A stretch of 64,000 nt of DNA. It comes from Pegoplata infirma (Eukaryota > Arthropoda > Insecta > Diptera > Anthomyiidae). The stretch spans positions 77,444,894 through 77,508,893 of the forward strand of contig OY992537.1 in the NCBI GenBank assembly GCA_963921195.1, read 5' to 3'. Under the pieces are notes generated by a model that worked only from the letters and a program-made list of their open reading frames with translations, made no database searches and had not been told where the DNA came from. Of the stretch, positions 56,220 through 64,000 are shown one piece after another (positions within the stretch are counted from its first letter, which is position 1; each line of letters starts with the position of its first letter). The position numbers were made by a program, and so were the translations under genes.

Positions 56220-57190
56220 AAAATATAAAAATATTTTCTTTTTCACGAAAAACAAAATTATGTTAAAAAAAATTAATAAACCCTAAATTTTTGGTGAAAA
56301 AAAATTTTGATGAAAAAAGTTTTTGATGAATTTTTTTGATGAAAAGTAAAATTTTTTGATGTAAAAAAAAAATTGATGAAAAAAAATATGAAAAAAAAAT
56401 TTTGTGGTGAGAAAAAAATTGATAATAACTAGGGATGAGATTTTCATGCACTAAAAAATCGAAAATATGCGCTTAAAATATGCGCAAAAAAATTCAAAAT
56501 ATGCACTAAAAAACCTTAAAATATGCACTAAAAAATAAAATGTGTACAATAGAAATCATATTTTCATAGGAAAAACTTCTTAAAAAGCAATAAATAGCGC
56601 CGTGTTTAAGTAGTTACTTTTAAAACTTTATATAAGCAAGATTTTTTTAGAAATTAAGAAAATCTATAAAAAAAAATTTAAAAGAAAAAAAAATATTTTT
56701 TCTTATTTTTAAAATAAATTTTGAAAATTTTAAATAGTTTTTGGAAAAATAAATCTCAATTTGTGTTTTTGCTAGTTTATGCCAAAATATGCAAAAATAT
56801 GCACTTAAGAGTTAGAAATATGCACAAAATATGCATTTAAAACCAAAATATGCAAAAATATGCATTTTCACCAAAATATTCAAAAATATGCAAAAACAAA
56901 TCGATGCCATTTTAATGCAAATTTCTTGATTCGGAAAGATAATTGGTCGATATCGTTTTTAGACTATCGACAAAAAACATGCATTTGCATGGAAATAATA
57001 ATAACAAATTTGATAAAAAAAATTTGATGCAAAAAAATTGATAAAAAAAATATGATCAAAAAAAAATTTATGAAAAAAAAGTTTTGATGAAAACAAAAAT
57101 TTGATGGAAAAAAAAATTGATGAAAAAAAAACAAATTGATGGAAAAAAAAATTGATGAAAAAAAAAATTTTTTTGTTGAAAAATAATTAT
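56220..57190. repeat. (GATGAAAAAAA) tracts flanking an ATATGCAC-rich segment
   Basis: Low-complexity GATGAAAAAAATTTT runs at 56265-56425 and 57010-57180. Between them, 56450-56900 is dense in AAAATATGCACTAAAAA phrases. This is probably a small insertion inside a simple-repeat tract, but no inverted ends or duplication could be fixed. Confidence 0.55.
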
Positions 57191-57305
57191 GTTACTTTTT
57201 ATTCAGCAGCTGGTGAAAAACGGGTTTAAGAAAAGTCGGGCCTGATAGGGCGCCAAGGACATTATATCTTATTCCAAGTAAATTTTTTTCTTAAAAAAAT
57301 ATTAA

Positions 57306-58239
57306 CACTCAAAAAATGTTCTTCACAGTAGTTTATAAATTTTCCCACAATTTAGTTAAATTTAACTGAAAGCTGGGAAATTTTCTTAACTGTTAGGAAA
57401 AAAATTCATGTTTTGTTAAATAGTCCACCATTTTCCTTAAATGAAATTCCCGAATACATGGATGAAATTCTTACCGCCAAAGAGATTTTCCCTAAATATA
57501 TGAAAAAAATTTTTATTTTTAAGACATATTCCTCTTCCTTAGTTTTAAGACGTAATTTTATACCAATTTGTTCATCTTCTTAGATTTGAGGAAGTTTTTT
57601 CGACCATTTTAGTGAAATTTTCGGGGTTTATTTTCAAAAAACTTAAAATGGCGATATCTCGAAAAGTATGCCAGATAATGCAAAATGGTGGCTATTTTTG
57701 GTTGTTTGAATCTCCATCTTCACATCTGTGTAGGACAATGGGTCCTAACTTTGGATTTAAGAAGTTGGCATTCCTGAAAATTTTTAAATGCTCATATCTT
57801 GGTAAATATTGCCAACACAACAAAAAGTTCAAAAGCATTTTTGTAGCTCTTATTACGTATAACAAGACCGTCAAATACTCTCTGAGTAATAGTTTTAAAG
57901 TTATCGAGTTTTTTAAATTCTCAAGACCCCAGAGGACCCCTAAATTTACGTATCTCAAAAACTAAGCATGGTAGAACGAAACGTACAAAAATTTTGGATC
58001 AAAGCTCATCGGGGTCTGAACATATCGGGTCCTCAAATGTCTTCGAACTAAATTGAAATAAAACTTTTCCCATTTTTTAGTTCAAGTTTGCATAATATAA
58101 AAAAAAATGTTTTCCTTATTATTTTTCTTAAAAATAATGAACTTAAAAGAAGGAAAACGTGGCAATGAAGATAAATCATTATCAATTTTCCTGGAATTTA
58201 GTAAGTTTTCCCATTTTTTAGTTCATTTTTTTCTGAGTG
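57306..58239 (-). mobile_element. CACTCA-ended non-autonomous DNA transposon, copy 3
   Basis: Inverse orientation to copies 1 and 2: its right end reversed reads CACTCAGAAAAAAATGAACT. Left end CACTCAAAAAATGTTC. Duplication AA (57304-57305, 58240-58241). 934 bases. The frames at 57612-57965 are not genes; they lie in the transposon interior. Confidence 0.8.
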
Positions 58240-58241
58240 AA

Positions 58242-58769
58242 AGCATTTACTTAAATATACCTTAAAAAGTAAATAAAATTTAACTGTAAAATTTAATGTA
58301 AAATTAATTGTTTTTATCCAAAGAAAAATTATTTTTTTAAATAAGTAAAAATTTCCTATACTGTTTTTATGTAAGTTTCGTACACATTTTTTTTTTATTT
58401 TCCATGCAATTTAAATTTTTTTATTATAAGTAAAAAAAAATATCTTTGATAAATGCTTTTCTACTTAAATGCTATAAATTTTTCAGAAATTTTAAGATCA
58501 TTTAACTTTATTTAAGAAAAAAAATTTAAGAAAAACTCTGGTGCTTTTTTAAGTATTTGTATGTATTTTTTTCAAGTTTATTTTCGTTATTTTAAGTAAA
58601 ACTTCCTTATATAGGTAAAGTTAAATTCAAATAAATTCAAGAAATGTATTTACTTGCATTAATTACAGTGTGAAATTAATTTCAGCATAGTTATTTTTTC
58701 CAGTTTATCAATATGTTCGACAATACCAAATATAACATTTTTACTTGTTCTTTTATTGTAATGCTCTTA
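58242..58769. other. no recognised feature
   Basis: AT-rich sequence with AAGTAAAA phrases. No gene or element end seen. Confidence 0.4.
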
Positions 58770-59515
58770 CACTCAAAATAATCACTCTGTTAAATTATAG
58801 AGATACTCTGCTGAGCCAGCAGAAAATACCATAGATTTCCAACCAGCAAGATTTTCTGTTATTTTACGAAGAAAACTCAGTAAAATGATTTCGATAAAAA
58901 AAACCTGTAAATTTACAGAATTATCTGTAGAATATTGATAAAAGCGACCAGAATTTTACTATTTTATTTACTATTTGATTTCTGATCAATTTCTTTTTCC
59001 TTATTGTTCAAGTAGTGTTGACAATTGCAAAATGCCACCGAGTAAATTTGCCAGCTTTAATGCTTCAAAATTGTAAATTTACTTCTTTTTATTTTTGTGA
59101 AAATTACGATGTATTTTACGAGTACCTCCAATTTAACCCGACATCCTAGTAAAATTTACCAGGTTTTATTGTAATTTAAGACGCTTTTTAAAGAGCGGTT
59201 GAAAGTTTTTTGAAGAGTTTTTTATTTAAAAACTGTATTACAGAGCAATAAGTAAAATTACAGTTGAAATTTAGTATTTTGGTTACGAGAAAATGTATAA
59301 AATCTGTATTTTAACAAAAAACTCTGTTTATTATCTGTAAAATAGAGATTACAAAGTAAAAAGTAAAATTACAGATTAAATTTTGTTTTTCGGTTACAAG
59401 AAAATACAAAGTATATTCTTAAAATCTGTATTTCGACAGATAACTTTGTCAAATGTCTGTCGAATTGAGATTACAGTCATTTTACAGAGTTTTTAACAGA
59501 GTAATTATTTTGAGT
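58770..59515. mobile_element. second CACTCA-ended family (CACTCAAAATAAT ends)
   Basis: Inverted ends CACTCAAAATAATCACTCTG and CACTCAAAATAATTACTCTG. Duplication TA (58768-58769, 59516-59517). The interior has ACAGAGT..TCTGTAAAAT phrases and differs from copies 1-3. No transposase frame. Confidence 0.8.
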
Positions 59516-59517
59516 GT

Positions 59518-59870
59518 AGATTCAATTGCAGTTTAGTTCTTATTGTAAAACTCTTAGACTGTATTGCAGTTTAGTTAAAAAATAAAAACTATAAGTTTAT
59601 ACATTGTTCCTCAAAAAAAGTTTTTAAGCTTCTTTAACATAAGAATTTCTTACAGTAAAAATTAGGTTTTCTTTCATCACTAGTTTTGTTCCACATTTCT
59701 TTTTTCGAAATTAGTTTGCTGGTTGGTAATCGTTCAACTGTTGACGAGTGTGGACGTGTTTTATTTTAACTCCGTGCTATAAATTGAATTACTAAAATTG
59801 TTCGTAATAGGTTTGTTCGTAATAGGTATTTTTGTGATATTTTCATTACCACATCAAGGAAAATGAAAAT
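59518..59870 (+). other. 5' untranslated region of the LINE (start uncertain)
   Basis: The LINE begins somewhere in this stretch, probably after 59690 where base composition becomes less AT-biased (GCTGGTTGGTAATCGTTCAA). A short direct repeat TTCGTAATAGGT occurs twice (59801, 59816). The internal promoter cannot be pinpointed. Confidence 0.45.
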
Positions 59871-61274
59871 ATGGACACAAATGATACCGATTTAGTTCGA
59901 GGCTCTGCCTCACCGACTGGTGCTGGTCCTAGCACTGGTCTTAGGGTTGCGACCTTGAAGTCCGGCCTTGATTCTGGTAGGGGTGCTCAGCCTAATATTG
60001 GTGGTAAAAAGAAAAAGAAACTTAAGCCATCAAAGGTCAGGCACAACCAGAGAAGGCTTTGTTTGAAAATAATTAACAGACTAAGCCAACTCGATGGAAC
60101 GAAGCTCTCCGAACGTGAGAAGGCGTCGCTATCATGGGCGAAAGGAGTCATTGAAGAACAGGACAAACTTTCGGCAATGCGCGCATCTGACAAACAGAGC
60201 GCTGTTTCGGCCTCGTCATCGAAGTCTGGTAAAAGGTTGCGCTCGCCCGACGAGAAACCTTTACCTAAAAGATCTAAGGTGACCGGCAACGTCTGGACTC
60301 AGTCTTTTAGTGAAGTGGTGAAAGGTAACTTCGTTAGGGCTGTGATAAACAGGCAAAATGGGAATTGTAGTATTCCAAGGGACAAGTGGAGTTTAGTTGA
60401 AACTAAACTAAATGAAATCTACTATAGGCTTCTTGAGAGTATGCCTGATTTTCTCCCTACTACTGTCAACGCAGGTTGGTATCAGGGGCGAGTAAAACTC
60501 GTTGCTTTTGGAAACGAAAGATCCGCAGCCGTGTTTAAGGTTGCCATTAGCCAAGTGGGAGAGTTATGGCCTGGAGCCAGACTGGACGTTGTGGAAAAAC
60601 ATGATATCCCCTCGCAACCCAGAGCTCATGCATGGATCCCAATGGCTACAAGTGACACTGCGGTGATTCTAAAGATGATAAAAGTCTGCAATCCTGACCT
60701 TCCAACTCAGAATTGGCAAATTGCCAGATTGGGTGAGATGGAGGGCGCTCGTCGTCAAGCAGTGGTCTTGGTTAATGAGGAATCGCTTCCGCTTTTAGCC
60801 AGGACTGACGGCATTATTAGATTTGGCTTTTTTCATATAAGAGTCAATGTCTACAAGGGCGACCAGAAGCCTATTTTGGAAGCAGACAAGCCAGTGGCAG
60901 AGTCGGCTGGGGAGGAGAATCTGGAAAAGGTTGATATTCAGCTGACCGATTCTAGGCTGATGGGAGATGCATCTGGCATTTTCGAAACCGAATCTGGCAA
61001 CGAATGCGACCTCTGTGATGGCACGGAGGATAAAGCTGATGCCACTATGGGTGACATTCAGGACGAGGCCCATGCAGTGAGGAATTCGGAGAGTTCTGTT
61101 GCCTCCGATTCAGAACAGATGGGACACATATCTGGCTTATTCGAAACCGAATCTGGGGACGAATGCGACCTCTATGATAACACGGAGGATGAAGCCAATA
61201 ACACGGTGGTGGAAAGGATGGTGGAAAAAAAGCAAGATGTTGCGGTTCCTACAAATAAACCTCCATCACTGTAA
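59871..61274 (+). CDS. LINE ORF1 protein (DUF4780-like), acidic C-terminal repeats
   Basis: 467 residues, ATG to TAA, uninterrupted. A basic patch (GGKKKKKLKPSKVRHNQRR) near residue 45 suggests nucleic-acid binding. The middle (about residues 150-345, from SEVVKGNF through GWYQGRVKLV and AWIPMATSD to FFHIRVNVYKGD) resembles the DUF4780 type of domain found in ORF1 of insect LINEs; that comparison is from memory of the family. No CCHC knuckles are present. The C-terminus is acidic and contains a duplicated motif: GIFETESGNECDLCDGTED and GLFETESGDECDLYDNTED. It overlaps ORF2 by 38 bases. The likely role is RNA binding in the LINE ribonucleoprotein. Codon use is less AT-biased than the surroundings, as expected for a recently active element. 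Confidence 0.88.
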   Translation: MDTNDTDLVRGSASPTGAGPSTGLRVATLKSGLDSGRGAQPNIGGKKKKKLKPSKVRHNQRRLCLKIINRLSQLDGTKLSEREKASLSWAKGVIEEQDKLSAMRASDKQSAVSASSSKSGKRLRSPDEKPLPKRSKVTGNVWTQSFSEVVKGNFVRAVINRQNGNCSIPRDKWSLVETKLNEIYYRLLESMPDFLPTTVNAGWYQGRVKLVAFGNERSAAVFKVAISQVGELWPGARLDVVEKHDIPSQPRAHAWIPMATSDTAVILKMIKVCNPDLPTQNWQIARLGEMEGARRQAVVLVNEESLPLLARTDGIIRFGFFHIRVNVYKGDQKPILEADKPVAESAGEENLEKVDIQLTDSRLMGDASGIFETESGNECDLCDGTEDKADATMGDIQDEAHAVRNSESSVASDSEQMGHISGLFETESGDECDLYDNTEDEANNTVVERMVEKKQDVAVPTNKPPSL

Positions 61275-64000
61275 GGCAGCCTCAGCTGCACTATTGCTGC
61301 GCCTGACGACAGGAGCAGTTGACTTGGTTTTTATCCAAGAGCCCTGGGTGCGGGGTGGCAGGGTTTGCGGATTGAAGACCCCTGGGTTTAAGTTGATGGT
61401 TGCCAAAGGTGAGGGCTCACCAAGAGCCTGCATCTTGGCGAAAAATGGCTTAAATATATTCTTTTTATCAACTTTTAGTGATATGGATGTTACAGCGGCT
61501 AGCTTAGAGCTTCATGGGAAATCTATTTGGCTCGCCTCTGCGTATTTTCCTAATCCGGGGCCAATACCCCCGGAGAAGGTTGGCGGTCTGATTCGGGAGT
61601 CTGAATCTAGGGGACACCAGTTACTAGTGTGCTGTGATGCTAATGCACATCATTCGATATGGGGTAGTACAGACACAAATGATAGAGGCGAATCACTTTT
61701 GGAGTTTTTGTTAAGCACTAACCTGTATATTTGTAACAAGGGTAGTGAACCAACTTTCGTTACAAGTACGCGGCAAGAGGTTCTTGACGTAACACTTGTA
61801 TCAGATACATTGTCTGATAGAATTGATGACTGGAGAGTTTTGGAAGAGCATTCTTTCTCAGATCATCGGTACATTGAGTTTTTACTCAGGGAGCGTGCCC
61901 CGGTTGAGACAGTCTCTAGAAATCTGAGAAGAACAAACTGGGTGAAATATAGGGAGACTTTTTCTTTGCTTTTGGATGAAGTACCCCTATCTGAACCGCA
62001 TAGTTTAGCGGAAATTGACTGTCTGGTTGACCATATAACAAATGTTTGTAATAGGTGCCTGGATGCGTCTTGCCCTTCTGCAAAGCCTAGAGGGAAAAAA
62101 AAGCCACCTTGGTGGTCAAATGAGTTGCAGACGAGCAGAGATTCCTGCAGAAAGCTCTTTAATAAGGCTAAATTTTCAAGAGCGGACGAGGACTGGTCTG
62201 CATACAGGCTGCAACTTAAGAGTTATAAAAAGATGATCAGAAATGCCAAATGTGATTCTTGGAAAAACTTCTGTGGAAACATAGAAGACGTTTCTGAGGC
62301 ATCCAGGCTGCGCAAGGTTCTGGCTTCTTCTCCTTGCACCCTAGGATACCTGAAAGATCCTAATGGGGTGTGGTCTTCCTCCAGTGGAGAGTCGCTGGAT
62401 CTCCTTTTAAACACGCATTTTCCGGGCAATTCCATGACGCCGTTTCAAGCTTTGGAACGTTCTGACGCCCAAGCATCTGAAATTGCTTCGGAAATAATAA
62501 ATATGCCAACATTAATCTGGGCGATAAAAAGCTTCAGGCCCTATAAATCTCCGGGACCTGATGGTATAATCCCGGCTGAGTTGCAGCAAGTGTTGGACTA
62601 TATAGCCCCGTTTCTGTATAATCTATACACAGCATGCATCAACTGGTCGTATATTCCTTTAAAATGGAGGGATACCAGAGTCGTATTTATCCCGAAGGCT
62701 GGGAAAAGTTCCCACACAGCTCCGAAGGATTTCAGACCAATTAGTCTGTCTTCTTTTTTGTTAAAGACAATGGAACGAATGATAGACTCATATTTGCGTA
62801 GAGTGATTGACCCGAGGTTGCTTTCGACAAAGCAACATGCATACAGCAAGGGACGATCAACGGAAACAGCTCTTCATGAGCTCGTTGGTACCATCGAGAG
62901 ATCGCTTTCGGTAAAGGAGTACACTATGGTGGCCTTTCTTGATATTGAGGGGGCTTTTAATAATGTCATTCCAGAATCGATAATATTGGCATTGTCTGGT
63001 CTGGGAGTAAAGCGTGAAATCGTTTTAATGGTGGAAAACCTACTTGCCAATAGACGCATAACGTCTGAATTGGGAGCGTCCGTCATATCTCGATTTGTCA
63101 ATAGGGGCACACCACAAGGAGGTGTTCTTTCGCCGCTTCTTTGGAACCTGGCACTGAATTCAATGCTACTATCTCTAGAAGCACGTGGTTGTCATGTTAT
63201 CGCATATGCTGACGATGTCGCGATAGCGGTAAAGGGGAAGCATCTGCCAACATTGCGGGACATTCTTCAGGGTTCTCTGAAAGATCTGTCTAAATGGGCA
63301 AGAGACTGTGGCCTAGGAGTTAATCCTAGTAAAACAGAGCTTGTTTTGTTTACAAGGAAAAATAAGATTCCTGCTTTTGATCCTATTTCTCTGGACGGTA
63401 CTGAAATCACCTTCTCAGATGGAGCCAAGTATCTTGGAGTATTTCTAGATAGGAAGCTGAATTTCAGGCGTAATATTGAGGAACGGGTGAGAAAAGCAAC
63501 GATTGCTTTGTATTCCTGTAAAAGGGCCATTGGAAAACGATGGGGTTTTAGCCCTCAAGTCGTTCATTGGATCTATACAGCAGTGGTGCGTCCAATTTTG
63601 CTGTATGGAATCATTGTCTGGTGGCCTGCTTTGGAAACAAAAGCGAACTTTGTCTTTATCACGAAGGTACAGAGAATGGCGTCAATGTGCATCACTGGTG
63701 CTCTTCGTACTACACCTACGGCTGCATTAGAAATCCTCCTTCACCTGATACCCTTGGACATATTGGGTAGGCAGTATGCGGCTGCGTCGGCAATTCGACT
63801 TAATAGCACGCTGCAATGGAGGAGCAGTGATTGTGGCCATAGCGCAATCTTGAAAAAGATAACAATACCACAAAATGTGGACTGTGCTCCCTCTTTGAGC
63901 CTCTTTGAGCGCCACTTTACCACTATGATACCATCCAGGGAGTCTTGGATGGGGGATACTCCGGGTAGTGGAGCTACCATAAATTTTTACACAGATGGAT
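61237..64000 (+). CDS. LINE ORF2: AP-endonuclease, reverse transcriptase, start of RNase H (runs off right edge)
   Basis: An ATG at 61237, inside the end of ORF1, opens a frame of 921 codons that is still open at 64000. Endonuclease motifs: LQINLHHCKAAS near the start, FIQEPW (Glu35), DANAHHSIWG (Asp134) and SDH (residues 208-210), the catalytic set of LINE AP endonucleases. The reverse transcriptase follows: SPGPDGI, DFRPISLSS, AFLDIEGAFNNV, GTPQGGVLSPLLWNLALN and YADD at residues 657-660 (from 63205). The last visible residues INFYTDG look like the first strand of an RNase H domain, which points to the I/LOA side of the LINE tree rather than Jockey or R1. The frame is offset from ORF1 (+1), so ORF2 probably depends on reinitiation. 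No stop or frameshift was seen; the copy may be full length and functional up to the window edge. Confidence 0.93.
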   Translation, partial: MLRFLQINLHHCKAASAALLLRLTTGAVDLVFIQEPWVRGGRVCGLKTPGFKLMVAKGEGSPRACILAKNGLNIFFLSTFSDMDVTAASLELHGKSIWLASAYFPNPGPIPPEKVGGLIRESESRGHQLLVCCDANAHHSIWGSTDTNDRGESLLEFLLSTNLYICNKGSEPTFVTSTRQEVLDVTLVSDTLSDRIDDWRVLEEHSFSDHRYIEFLLRERAPVETVSRNLRRTNWVKYRETFSLLLDEVPLSEPHSLAEIDCLVDHITNVCNRCLDASCPSAKPRGKKKPPWWSNELQTSRDSCRKLFNKAKFSRADEDWSAYRLQLKSYKKMIRNAKCDSWKNFCGNIEDVSEASRLRKVLASSPCTLGYLKDPNGVWSSSSGESLDLLLNTHFPGNSMTPFQALERSDAQASEIASEIINMPTLIWAIKSFRPYKSPGPDGIIPAELQQVLDYIAPFLYNLYTACINWSYIPLKWRDTRVVFIPKAGKSSHTAPKDFRPISLSSFLLKTMERMIDSYLRRVIDPRLLSTKQHAYSKGRSTETALHELVGTIERSLSVKEYTMVAFLDIEGAFNNVIPESIILALSGLGVKREIVLMVENLLANRRITSELGASVISRFVNRGTPQGGVLSPLLWNLALNSMLLSLEARGCHVIAYADDVAIAVKGKHLPTLRDILQGSLKDLSKWARDCGLGVNPSKTELVLFTRKNKIPAFDPISLDGTEITFSDGAKYLGVFLDRKLNFRRNIEERVRKATIALYSCKRAIGKRWGFSPQVVHWIYTAVVRPILLYGIIVWWPALETKANFVFITKVQRMASMCITGALRTTPTAALEILLHLIPLDILGRQYAAASAIRLNSTLQWRSSDCGHSAILKKITIPQNVDCAPSLSLFERHFTTMIPSRESWMGDTPGSGATINFYTDG

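Noticed and set aside
57612..57965. 117-residue frame with antisense partner
   Set aside because: Interior of CACTCA transposon copy 3; the counterpart in copy 1 is not conserved as a protein.
1..64000. tRNA or rRNA genes
   Set aside because: No cloverleaf-compatible A and B box pair or rRNA-like block was noticed; the only tRNA-related sequence is the primer site at 7371-7386.

Overview
The window is a 64-kb stretch of AT-rich nuclear DNA from a higher fly (Brachycera; a calyptrate such as a blowfly or house-fly relative fits best, but this is inference). The evidence is dipteran-type transposons: many DINE-1/mini-me Helentron-like elements with a (GTCY)n microsatellite and a 3' ATTCGGC..GCCGAAT hairpin, a Ty3/gypsy element primed by tRNA-Lys, and an RNase H-bearing I/LOA-group LINE. 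I found no convincing host gene. Nearly every block that can be explained is a mobile element or a satellite.

Layout: 1-11075 is most of a young Ty3/gypsy retrotransposon on the minus strand. It has a 583-base piece of the 3' LTR at the left edge, an open pol frame (914-4477), gag (4429-6576), a tRNA-Lys primer site (7371-7386) and a very long right LTR (7393-11075). gag begins with a canonical RING-H2 finger, and pol has no early ATG but follows a textbook A-AAA-AAC slippery heptamer. 11076-11767 is the decayed 3' end of a LINE. 11764-26274 is a mosaic of DINE elements, the 35-bp palindromic satellite family, a CACTCA-ended DNA transposon and a diverged GTGGGCGTGG repeat field. 26275-28729 and 30039-32885 are nested DNA transposons. 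34540-38300 is the main satellite block, with a core of 25 unbroken 35-bp units. 38309-51000 holds several long-inverted-repeat (foldback) hAT-type elements with 8-bp target duplications, several of them inside DINE copies. 51222-59515 has more DINE and CACTCA elements. 59871-64000 is an apparently intact LINE: ORF1, then ORF2 (endonuclease-reverse transcriptase-start of RNase H), still open at the right edge.

How the parts work together: the LTR element and the LINE carry complete-looking enzymes and could be active. The DNA transposons seen here are all non-autonomous, with no transposase frame, and depend on enzymes encoded elsewhere. Target duplications give a relative order of insertion: DINE copies are oldest, and hAT and CACTCA elements landed in them. 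The LTR element is recent, because its two LTR ends look identical over 583 bases.
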